Source: Chloroflexota bacterium (lineage in GTDB: Bacteria; Chloroflexota; Dehalococcoidia; Dehalococcoidales; RBG-16-60-22). From it: a DNA stretch of 5,250 nt. The notes under the pieces were generated by a model, which was not told where the DNA came from, searched no databases, and saw only the letters and a program-made list of their open reading frames with translations. The stretch lies in assembly GCA_025358235.1 (NCBI GenBank), contig JANYKH010000162.1, forward strand, positions 1 to 5,250, in the 5' to 3' direction. The translations under genes and the position numbers were made by a program. This document shows, in pieces, positions 1-5,250 of the stretch. Within the stretch, counting starts at the first letter, position 1. Each line of letters begins with the position of its first letter.

Positions 1-181
1 TTTATTTTCTAATACCGATTTTCCCCCCGCCAGTACAAAAGGACTGAACAGGGTCAAAACGCGGCCATGACTGAGTCTAAAACTACACCGCATTAATTTT
101 AGAAAATCGGTTCCGGTGAGCAGAAACCGGTTTGATGAAAAACCAGTCGTAGTAAAGACCTGATAAAATGTAGATATCAGA
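1..181. other. Non-coding stretch downstream of the PrsW-like gene, with palindrome and inverted repeats
   Basis: I see no plausible gene here. It contains the perfect 10-bp palindrome AAACCGGTTT (124-133). A 10-nt inverted repeat pairs ACCGATTTTC (14-23) with GAAAATCGGT (102-111). A second pair, ATTTTCTAA (4-12) with TTAGAAAAT (99-107), overlaps it. The minus-strand hairpin around 104-133 followed by TTTTC could act as a weak terminator, but pairing is imperfect on that strand. Function is unknown. Confidence 0.35.
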
Positions 182-1063
182 CTAACGGGACTCCTTCTGA
201 TCGGTGGCAACGGGTGGGGCAGTTTCTGCGGCTTTGGCCTCGCACACAGCCGGAATATCGACGTGAGGCTCAAGTTCGCCATCTGGGGGGGTGGGGTTTG
301 CCCAGCGGAGCCGAATTATGACAGCGGCGAGGACGCACGTGAGGGCGGCAATATATATTTCTACCTGCAAGGAATTGAGTATTCTCATTTGCAGCAAGAC
401 CACGCTGTAGTTAAGAAGACCGTGCAGGGCAGAAGCCAACAGGTAAAACTGCCAGCCGAGCCCTTTAGCCAGGCCGTATCCCGCCAGAGCAGAGACTGCA
501 ATATGAAAACCGACGGCGAAGAACCGTTCCCAGAACGGCGCAAAAGCCGTGACGCCAACAATCTGCAGGGTATTCAAATCCCAGCCCGCCAAGAAGGTGG
601 AATTAAGGGCCCAGACTGATTCAAACACACCGAATCCGGCACCGGCGGCGGCGCCGATTACCAGACCCATTTTGGGGTCCAGAATTTTGTTTACCTTACG
701 CCGCCAAATTATTACCGGAACCAGTTTACTGGCTTCCTGGACTAACCCGCTGAGCAGGATTTGGGGAATGCCGGTTATAAGTAGCCACCGCATGACGAAT
801 GCGGCGCCCAGCCACCCGATAATTAACTCCCCGAACAGTGATTGCAGTGGTATCTGTATTACCGCGATGGATATCCAGGTCAGAATGGCGCTTAACCCCG
901 CCACACCCCACAACCAGCGATGCCGGAATACGGGTGGGCGGTAAAGCAGCAGCCAGAAAGCTCCGAAGGTGATTGATAAAAGTATTCCAAGAAATATCCA
1001 GTTGAGGCCCAGGTCAGGATAGATAAAAGCGGAAAACAGGAAATCAATAATCCGCTCAAACAT
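182..1063 (-). CDS. PrsW/YhfC-like multi-pass membrane protein, putative intramembrane protease
   Basis: 293 residues with about seven hydrophobic helices (roughly 20-41, 53-73, 84-108, 132-153, 181-201, 205-226, 234-252) and a soluble Pro/Ala/Glu-rich C-terminal tail (about 255-293). Polar residues inside helices follow the order seen in the PrsW/CPBP-type glutamic or metallo membrane proteases: QEASK (E110, K113), GFGVFES (E148), ERFFAVGFH (R180, H187, then small Gly/Ala residues) and ALHGLLN (H214, N218). Known members cut membrane-anchored regulators such as anti-sigma factors; the substrate here is unknown. The start is taken at ATG 1063-1061 because GGAGGT lies 6 nt upstream. An in-frame ATG at 1132 would add 23 residues with no ribosome binding site and a Pro/Cys-rich, unconvincing sequence. 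The gene lies downstream of the pil terminator, so it is probably expressed separately. The family assignment rests on motif spacing and is moderate; the first Glu pair of PrsW (EE) is QE here. Confidence 0.62.
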   Translation of the reverse strand: MFERIIDFLFSAFIYPDLGLNWIFLGILLSITFGAFWLLLYRPPVFRHRWLWGVAGLSAILTWISIAVIQIPLQSLFGELIIGWLGAAFVMRWLLITGIPQILLSGLVQEASKLVPVIIWRRKVNKILDPKMGLVIGAAAGAGFGVFESVWALNSTFLAGWDLNTLQIVGVTAFAPFWERFFAVGFHIAVSALAGYGLAKGLGWQFYLLASALHGLLNYSVVLLQMRILNSLQVEIYIAALTCVLAAVIIRLRWANPTPPDGELEPHVDIPAVCEAKAAETAPPVATDQKESR

Positions 1064-1069
1064 GGGGGT

Positions 1070-1075
1070 ACCTCC
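1070..1075 (-). promoter_or_regulatory. Ribosome binding site deciding the start of the PrsW-like gene
   Basis: GGAGGT on the minus strand, 6 nt before the ATG at 1063, near consensus. The alternative start at 1132 has nothing comparable upstream, so the shorter protein is preferred. Confidence 0.8.
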
Positions 1076-1115
1076 ATCCCGGCAGGGCCACGGGATAGGG
1101 ACATCTAAACTCAGC

Positions 1116-1144
1116 ATAATAAAGCATTCCACACATACTAACAG
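1116..1144 (-). promoter_or_regulatory. Possible promoter of the PrsW-like gene
   Basis: On the minus strand TATTAT (1121-1116) matches the -10 consensus at five of six positions, 17 nt after CTGTTA (1144-1139), which matches the -35 consensus at only three of six. It lies between the pil terminator and the gene and would give a leader of about 45 nt. A second weak pair, TTGCGC and TAGTAT spaced by 17 nt, lies slightly upstream. The position is sensible but the sequence match is weak. Confidence 0.3.
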
Positions 1145-1180
1145 AGCCTGAAGTGACGCGCAATAGTTTTACGGGCGGCG

Positions 1181-1212
1181 AAAAATGGGGGGAGGGGAAA
1201 GCCCCCTCCCCA
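1181..1212 (-). terminator. Rho-independent terminator of the pil operon
   Basis: A perfect 9-bp stem, GGGGAGGGG pairing with CCCCTCCCC (arms at 1203-1211 and 1189-1197), encloses a 5-nt loop. On the minus strand the stem is followed two bases later by ATTTTT, a T-run at 1185-1181. It sits about 50 nt after the pilT stop. The plus-strand side has no T-run, so the terminator works in one direction, ending the pil transcript before the downstream membrane-protein gene. Confidence 0.85.
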
Positions 1213-1260
1213 GTAAACGTACTTTCGTTACAAAGTCAGGCGGAGCATTGAAAAGAAGTT

Positions 1261-2016
1261 CTAATGAGCGTTGATAAACTCAGCCTCGATTTCTTCCGCC
1301 GGCTTCTCGCTGCCTTGTCCGGTGGCTTTCAAGACTTCATTACGGTCATGGCAGAAAGCCAGCATGGTATCCGTAGTAATTACTGTCTGGTGATGGAGTT
1401 CTACCAGCGCCTGATCCATAAGCTGCATTCCCTGGCGGGTGTGGGTGCGGATGGTGTTGGGTAACTGGAAGGTACGGCCGTCACGTATCAGGTTTCTGAC
1501 CGCGCCGTTGGCCAGCATGATTTCTACTGCCGCGGTACGGCCTGAGCCATCCGCCTTCGGGACGAGGGCCTGGCAGCAGACAGCGACAAGAAGGGAGGCC
1601 AGACGGGACTGGGCGAGGGCCCGCTCGTCAGGGGGAAAAATATCAACGATTCTTTCCACGGCCTGGGAGGCGGAGGGGGCGTGGCCGGTGCTCAGGACAA
1701 GGTGGCCGGTCTCAGCGATGGTCAAGACGGCAGATGCCGTTTCCAGATCTCTGATTTCGCCGATGAGGATAACATCCGGGTCCTGGCGCAGGACGTGCTT
1801 GAGGGCTTGAGCAAATGAAGAAGTATCATCGCCGAGTTGGCGCTGGGTAAAACTGCTTTTCAGATTGGGATAAATATACTCTACCGGATCCTCCACCGTG
1901 ACGATGCGTTTATATTGTGTTTTGTTGAGATGATTCATCATAGCGGCCAACGTCGTTGATTTGCCGCTGCCCGTGGGCCCGCTGACGATAATCAGGCCGC
2001 GTTTGCTCAGAACCAT
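1261..2016 (-). CDS. pilT: PilT C-terminal ATPase fragment (frame 2 of the interrupted pilT)
   Basis: 251 residues from an ATG at 2016-2014 to TAG at 1261-1263, overlapping the first fragment by 10 nt. It carries the complete ATPase core: Walker A at residues 13-21, Asp box 39-48, Walker B about 82-93, His box 110-113 and AVRNLIRDG at 172-180. The ATG is most likely an internal methionine of the full protein. An AAGGA lies only 1 nt upstream, too close for an efficient ribosome binding site, so independent initiation is doubtful, although re-initiation by ribosomes stopping at the overlapping TGA is possible. Without the N-terminal domain, hexamer assembly would probably be impaired. Confidence 0.8.
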   Translation of the reverse strand: MVLSKRGLIIVSGPTGSGKSTTLAAMMNHLNKTQYKRIVTVEDPVEYIYPNLKSSFTQRQLGDDTSSFAQALKHVLRQDPDVILIGEIRDLETASAVLTIAETGHLVLSTGHAPSASQAVERIVDIFPPDERALAQSRLASLLVAVCCQALVPKADGSGRTAAVEIMLANGAVRNLIRDGRTFQLPNTIRTHTRQGMQLMDQALVELHHQTVITTDTMLAFCHDRNEVLKATGQGSEKPAEEIEAEFINAH

Positions 2017-2369
2017 GTCCTTATGACCATTGGCAGTCCGAGGGCTTCCAGGCTGGGGATATCTGTGGGTAGAAGTCTGATTACCATACTGACGGTGCCC
2101 TGTTGTTTGGCGACGTTAAAACGCAAGCGACCCACATCTTCCACCGAGTAACCGAAGTCCAGTTCCATAGTGCTATCGAACTCCGCTTTTTGGGCGGGAG
2201 TGGTGAGCAATTCCAGCCATTGGGCTATTTCATCCGGGGTCAGGGGGTCTCTTTCCGGCAGGGCCTGAAGTTGGCCGTGGACGCGCACCAGGGGCGGCCG
2301 TCCGGCGATAACGTGCAGGTCAGAAGCCAGGGCCTGTTTGGCGCTGCGGATGATTTCATAAAAGTCCAT
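2007..2369 (-). CDS. pilT: PilT N-terminal fragment (frame 1 of the interrupted pilT)
   Basis: 120 residues as read, from ATG 2369-2367 to TGA 2007-2009. About 116 residues are genuine PilT sequence: the regulatory N-terminal domain, ending in LEALGLPMVI. The final RTWF comes from the wrong frame. The expected continuation, with KDM after VI, lies in the -1 frame. The start is supported by GGGGAG 7 nt upstream and by the TAATG overlap with the preceding gene. Alone it lacks all nucleotide-binding motifs and would not be an active motor. Confidence 0.8.
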   Translation of the reverse strand: MDFYEIIRSAKQALASDLHVIAGRPPLVRVHGQLQALPERDPLTPDEIAQWLELLTTPAQKAEFDSTMELDFGYSVEDVGRLRFNVAKQQGTVSMVIRLLPTDIPSLEALGLPMVIRTWF

Positions 2370-3841
2370 TATTTTGCTCCCCGCAGATGAACACTGATGT
2401 TGAAGTCATAAACAACCGGTTCGTCTTTTGTTTCCAATCTTTTCACAGAACTGACTTGAATCCGGTCAAACCGTCCGCTTTGTTCAAGTGTGTGGGCATA
2501 GTCCAAAAGGACAATATCATCCGGGGCGATACCCTTGATGACCATCATATCTGCGCTGTATGTGATGTGGTCAAGGTTAATCTCCGGCGGCAGCGCCTCA
2601 GTTCCAAATACAATGTCCCCGTTGGTGGTGTTGCGCTTCTGGTTCAACAGTTCGCGGGCACCGGTGAGGACTTTAAGTGAGATATCAGCCTGGGCCATCG
2701 TTTTATCCATACGTGTAATGTTGTCCGTCAGGTCTTTTTGTACAGATTGCCGCAGTGCCACCATGCGGTTAATATTGCTGAGTTCTGTTCTTTTGGTAGC
2801 GAGGTCCGCCGAGGCGGTTTGCACCAGGATCATGAACAGCGCCAACAATCCCAACACAATCGCACTGGCAGGGATAAGCAGAACGCGGGTCATGTTAATG
2901 GGTTGGGGGCCAAATTGGGGTGGCAGGCAGTTAAGGGCAGCCACGGCCGAGCCGGTATCTTTTAATGAGGCGGAATAGCGCACCGCCATGCCGATGTTGA
3001 CCATGTAAAGGCTTTTTTTAAAGCCGGTGGGGCTGCGCGCGGCGAATTGGAGCGGCAGTACCTGCATGCCGGTGGCTCTGGAAAGGTCGTCATAAAGTTC
3101 CGGTTCATTAAGCAACTGGCCGCTAACCAGCAAAGGTACGGTTGAGTCGATCAGCTTAGCCGGATTGTTGGCGTTATAGAATTTGATGGTACGGTCCAAG
3201 TCATTTTTAATGCTGTTAAGTTTCTCGTCTTCAGTGAGGGCGCTATCCGGAAGGGAGACGGTGCGGATGGGCTGGGGGACGCCATCACTCATGATGATGA
3301 TATCCAGTTCATTTTCCTGTAAATCCAGGATGACGCAATTCGGCTCGGTTGCGATTCTGGCGAGAGCCAGGGGTTTTACATCAAGGTGGAATGGCTGCAG
3401 GCCAGCTTCCTTTAAAGTGCGGGCCAGGGCATCAGCAACGCGGCGGGGAACTCCCACCATAAAGATCTGGGTTTTGTCCGCGGGGCCGGGGATGGTTTGC
3501 CACGAAAGGTAACATTGCTCCGGGGGTATAGGCAGCAGACGCTTCGCTTCACGCTTGACGGCCTCGTCGAGCATGCCCTTGGGCAGCTGGGGCATAATGG
3601 CAGGACGGGAGAGGCAGAACAGGCCGCTGACCCCCACCACCACCCGTTTCGTGTCTACCTTGCATTGGCGCACCAGGAGTTTTATCTTTTCCGCTACCTC
3701 AGCGGATTGAATGATTTCAGTGCCGTGGACGAGCCCGGGTTCGAGGTGAACTTCACCCCATTGCAGAATTTCTTTGCCCCTCAGTACCAGGAGACGGATG
3801 GTGGAGTCATCAATATAAAGACTAACTACTTTCCGAGCCAT
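2369..3841 (-). CDS. PilM-PilN fusion protein (GspL-like architecture), type IV pilus assembly
   Basis: 490 residues, combining what are usually two proteins. Residues 1 to about 295 resemble PilM, the actin-like cytoplasmic ATP-binding component: an N-terminal strand with a D-D-S turn (VSLYIDDSTIRLLVL, 6-20), the segment EAVKREAKRLLPIPPE (93-108), a degenerate phosphate-2-like hairpin (VILDLQENELDIIIMSDG, 170-187), and LLVSGQL (237-243). At 303-308 LNCLPP resembles the INLLP motif at the N-terminus of PilN that docks into PilM. A membrane helix (about 318-341), a coiled coil (about 345-395) and a C-terminal PilN domain follow, with LPPEINLDHITYS, then an MVIKGIAPDD strand and YAHTLEQSGRFDRIQVSSV. 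The domain order equals that of GspL. The start is ATG at 3841-3839 with GAGGA 7 nt upstream. The stop TAA overlaps the pilT ATG by 1 nt. No internal frameshift or stop separates the halves, so the fusion appears real in this sequence. It probably bridges the cytoplasmic motor and the extracytoplasmic scaffold with the PilO-like partner. Confidence 0.88.
   Translation of the reverse strand: MARKVVSLYIDDSTIRLLVLRGKEILQWGEVHLEPGLVHGTEIIQSAEVAEKIKLLVRQCKVDTKRVVVGVSGLFCLSRPAIMPQLPKGMLDEAVKREAKRLLPIPPEQCYLSWQTIPGPADKTQIFMVGVPRRVADALARTLKEAGLQPFHLDVKPLALARIATEPNCVILDLQENELDIIIMSDGVPQPIRTVSLPDSALTEDEKLNSIKNDLDRTIKFYNANNPAKLIDSTVPLLVSGQLLNEPELYDDLSRATGMQVLPLQFAARSPTGFKKSLYMVNIGMAVRYSASLKDTGSAVAALNCLPPQFGPQPINMTRVLLIPASAIVLGLLALFMILVQTASADLATKRTELSNINRMVALRQSVQKDLTDNITRMDKTMAQADISLKVLTGARELLNQKRNTTNGDIVFGTEALPPEINLDHITYSADMMVIKGIAPDDIVLLDYAHTLEQSGRFDRIQVSSVKRLETKDEPVVYDFNISVHLRGAK
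2377..2382 (-). promoter_or_regulatory. Ribosome binding site of pilT
   Basis: GGGGAG on the minus strand, 7 nt before the ATG at 2369, inside the end of the PilM-PilN gene. It supports the chosen pilT start. Confidence 0.7.
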
Positions 3842-3842
3842 G

Positions 3843-4403
3843 TTATTTTCCTCGATAGGTATAGACGTTCATGCGGATTGCTGCTTTATAATGAACATTT
3901 TCGGCAGTTGTGTTATCTGCGAGGAGATTCACTTCGCGGACCATGCCGGTGTTAAAAGTATCGCCGAGGTCCTGGACATATTGCACCAAATCCGGCATTT
4001 GGCCGCTGGCGGTGATTGAAAGGGGGAGTACGTCACACGGCACGCCGGCAAGGGGCTCACCGGAGATATTCGGCGAATCGATTTCTTCAAGTACAACGTT
4101 GGCATTTTCAGCCGTGCGGAAAAGAAGATCGGTAAAAGTGATGCTATCCAGCGGGGTAATAAGGGAGTTTGTGGTTTCCACAGTCAGGCGCTGAGTCTCC
4201 TTAGCCGCGGCCAGGAGGTTGTTTAATTTGGTATAAAGAGGGTCCAGTTGAATGCGGTCAAGTTTCATCTGCGCCAGAGAACGCTCTTTATCAAGCTGAT
4301 TAATTTCAGTTGATTGCTGGGAATGAGTCATGCCGAGGCTGGCAAAAGCAATGCCCATAACACCAGCCGCCAGAATGACATAACCTATCTTACTAATTTT
4401 CAT
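3843..4403 (-). CDS. pilO: PilO/GspM-like type IV pilus inner-membrane scaffold protein
   Basis: 186-residue bitopic membrane protein. It has a short cytoplasmic N-terminus (MKISKIG), one transmembrane helix at about residues 7-26, a charged coiled-coil-like stretch at about 30-75, and a small extracytoplasmic alpha/beta domain at about 85-186. That domain contains a strand pair and helix typical of the ferredoxin-like fold of PilO/GspM (VLPLSITASG, then MPDLVQYVQDLGDTF, then a closing strand AAIRMNVYTY). In T4P systems PilO pairs with PilN to form the alignment complex linking PilM and the motor to the pilus. Sequence conservation in this family is low, so the call rests on architecture plus position directly before a PilM-PilN gene and after pilC. 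The start is ATG at 4403-4401, with AGGTGA four bases upstream. The stop lies 1 nt before the next start, so translation of the two genes is probably coupled. Confidence 0.8.
   Translation of the reverse strand: MKISKIGYVILAAGVMGIAFASLGMTHSQQSTEINQLDKERSLAQMKLDRIQLDPLYTKLNNLLAAAKETQRLTVETTNSLITPLDSITFTDLLFRTAENANVVLEEIDSPNISGEPLAGVPCDVLPLSITASGQMPDLVQYVQDLGDTFNTGMVREVNLLADNTTAENVHYKAAIRMNVYTYRGK
3849..3853 (-). promoter_or_regulatory. Ribosome binding site of the PilM-PilN fusion gene
   Basis: GAGGA on the minus strand, 7 nt before the ATG at 3841. It lies inside the last codons of the pilO-like gene, which supports tight operon coupling and this start codon. Confidence 0.75.
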
Positions 4404-4407
4404 ATAA

Positions 4408-4413
4408 TCACCT
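4408..4413 (-). promoter_or_regulatory. Ribosome binding site of the pilO-like gene
   Basis: AGGTGA on the minus strand, 4 nt before the ATG at 4403. It fixes the start of the 186-residue protein. The 48-nt gap to the pilC stop shows no convincing promoter or terminator, so read-through from pilC is expected. Confidence 0.7.
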
Positions 4414-4451
4414 GCCAGAACTTATCACACATTGGTGAACCGATGGTCCGA

Positions 4452-5250
4452 TTAAAAACCCTGCCCGTAGATGGAGTACATGGCGGAAGTCAGGGAAAGG
4501 GCGATAAGGCCGATTACGGACCCGATAATCAACGTCATAGTGGGCTGAATCATGGCGACCAGTGACTTGGTGCGGTCTTCGGCTTCAGTTTCATAGCTTT
4601 TGGCGACGGAAAGCAAAGTTTCATCCAGGTTACCGGTTTCCTCGCCTACCTTGACCATCTGTACCATCATGGGCATAAAGATTGTATGCCGGGACATCGG
4701 TTTGGAGAGACCTTCGCCTTTGACCATTTCTCCCTGAACCGCCACCAGCGCTTTCGCCAAAACCGCGTTGGTGGTTGATTTTACAACCATCGGCATAATC
4801 TCAGTCAGCGGCAAGCCGGATCCGTACAGTAGTGACATGCACCGGCATGCGCGCGCCAGTTCGTTCAGGTGAATTACCCGGCCCAGAAGGGGAATGGTCA
4901 ACTGGAATCGGTCAAGCCGGTATTTGCCTTCCGGGGTTTTTAAATAGAAGTATCCCGCCACGGAAAACATGACGACAGCCAATATCGCCCAGACGGCGTA
5001 CAGTTTTAAAAACCCCGCAATTGAAAGGAAGACGCGGGTTATGGTGGGTAATTCAACGCCGAGTGAGGTGTAGAGGTCCGCAAAAGCCGGCAGGGCGAAG
5101 ACCACAAGCACGCAGCCTACGATCACCGCAATCACTGCGGTTATGGCGGGGAGGCGGAGGGCGTTTTTCAGGTTCCTGGAGTTGGTTTGCTCCTTTTCCA
5201 TGTAGTCTGCCAGTTGTTTCAAAGTAGCTTCCAGGTTGCCGCTCTGTTCG
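4452..5250 (-). CDS. pilC: Type IV pilus assembly platform protein PilC (GspF/T2SF family), 5' part beyond the window
   Basis: Inner-membrane platform protein of the T4P/type II secretion superfamily, which docks the PilB/PilT motors and couples them to pilin insertion or removal. About 265 residues are visible, ending in TAA at 4452-4454. The frame stays open to the window edge, where it reads EQSGNLEATL. This is the conserved G-E-x-S/T-G-N-L signature that closes the first T2SF domain, so the gene continues to the right and roughly 140 N-terminal residues are missing. Next come a membrane segment (about 34-56 of the visible part), a second hydrophobic segment (about 80-103), the second T2SF domain with LLYGSGLPLTE and GEETGNLDETL, and a final membrane helix near the C-terminus (SVIGLIALSLTSAMY). 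The two-domain, three-helix plan is that of complete PilC/GspF. A TTG at 5222-5220 is not the start, because conserved sequence lies upstream of it. The downstream pilO-like gene follows after 48 nt. GspF of a type II secretion system is the alternative, but the pilT downstream favours T4P. Confidence 0.93.
   Translation of the reverse strand, partial: EQSGNLEATLKQLADYMEKEQTNSRNLKNALRLPAITAVIAVIVGCVLVVFALPAFADLYTSLGVELPTITRVFLSIAGFLKLYAVWAILAVVMFSVAGYFYLKTPEGKYRLDRFQLTIPLLGRVIHLNELARACRCMSLLYGSGLPLTEIMPMVVKSTTNAVLAKALVAVQGEMVKGEGLSKPMSRHTIFMPMMVQMVKVGEETGNLDETLLSVAKSYETEAEDRTKSLVAMIQPTMTLIIGSVIGLIALSLTSAMYSIYGQGF

Larger units (their letters stand above)
1261..2369 (-). pseudogene. pilT: pilT, twitching-motility retraction ATPase, interrupted by a frameshift
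   Basis: Together the two overlapping frames make one PilT: with one base restored near 2014-2024 the product would be 369 residues, a normal PilT length. PilT is a hexameric secretion ATPase that drives pilus retraction. The N-terminal PAS-like domain carries the SDLHV-GRPPLVRVHG signature. The C-terminal RecA-like domain carries Walker A (GPTGSGKST), the Asp box (VTVEDPVEYI), Walker B (VILIGEIRDLET), a divergent His box (STGHA) and the PilT-specific AVRNLIRDG, a form of the AIRNLIRE retraction motif. All key catalytic elements are kept and no other lesion is seen. The break could therefore be a sequencing error, a recent mutation, or recoding. A classic X-XXY-YYZ slippery heptamer is absent at the junction. 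The gene is last in the operon and its 3' end is followed about 50 nt later by a terminator hairpin. Confidence 0.85.

Noticed and set aside
263..944. Two plus-strand open frames (263-619 and 549-944)
   Set aside because: Both are antisense to the seven-helix membrane protein, whose hydrophobic pattern and ribosome binding site are convincing.
1064..1132. N-terminal extension of the PrsW-like protein to an ATG at 1132
   Set aside because: No ribosome binding site there, the extra 23 residues look unlike a membrane-protein start, and a near-perfect Shine-Dalgarno precedes the ATG at 1063.
1187..1211. G-quadruplex in the G-rich run
   Set aside because: Fewer than four separated G-runs on one strand; the perfect stem with a T-run explains the sequence better as a terminator.
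1439..1810. Plus-strand open frame of 123 codons
   Set aside because: It lies opposite the conserved ATPase core of pilT, has a Arg/Ser-rich composition typical of antisense frames, and has no recognisable domain.
2007..2024. Programmed -1 ribosomal frameshift in pilT
   Set aside because: No slippery heptamer at the junction and no evident downstream stimulator hairpin; a plain indel or sequence error is simpler, although not excluded.
2535..2978. Plus-strand open frame of 147 codons
   Set aside because: Antisense to the well-supported PilN part of the fusion gene; low-complexity composition and no family resemblance.
3497..3955. Plus-strand open frame of 152 codons
   Set aside because: Opposite the PilM domain and crossing the pilO/pilMN boundary; no recognised motif.
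5220..5222. TTG as the start of the PilC protein
   Set aside because: The frame continues upstream with EQSGNLEATL, a conserved T2SF signature, so the TTG is an internal leucine codon.

Overview
The window holds most of a type IV pilus (T4P) inner-membrane and motor operon, read on the minus strand (right to left), followed by a separate minus-strand gene for a polytopic membrane protein. Base composition looks balanced, about half G+C by eye. The T4P machinery, the lack of pilP or secretin (pilQ) genes in the visible part, and the general look of the proteins would fit a Gram-positive-like or monoderm lineage such as Chloroflexota (Dehalococcoidia-like). This placement is an impression, not a demonstrated assignment.

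Layout in order of transcription: (i) 5250-4452, the C-terminal two thirds of a PilC/GspF platform protein, cut by the window edge; (ii) 4403-3843, a small PilO/GspM-like bitopic protein; (iii) 3841-2369, a single 490-aa protein joining an actin-like PilM domain to a PilN domain, an architecture resembling GspL; (iv) 2369-1261, a PilT-type retraction ATPase whose reading frame is broken by a one-base frame change just before the Walker A region; (v) a strong G/C hairpin followed by a T-run at 1212-1181, a good intrinsic terminator for the operon; (vi) 1063-182, a seven-helix PrsW/YhfC-like putative intramembrane protease with its own strong Shine-Dalgarno; (vii) 1-181, non-coding, with a palindrome and some inverted repeats.

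Genes (ii) to (iv) are packed with a spacing of 1 nt and then a 1-nt overlap (TAATG), and each has a clear Shine-Dalgarno, so they are almost certainly one transcription unit. Functionally, PilC is the membrane platform contacted by the motor ATPases, PilO and the PilM-PilN fusion form the alignment or scaffold complex, and PilT powers retraction. The main points of interest are the PilM-PilN fusion, which retains a PilN-type docking motif at the junction, the pilT frameshift, and the membrane protease gene just downstream. I see no mobile elements, CRISPR arrays, tRNA or rRNA genes.
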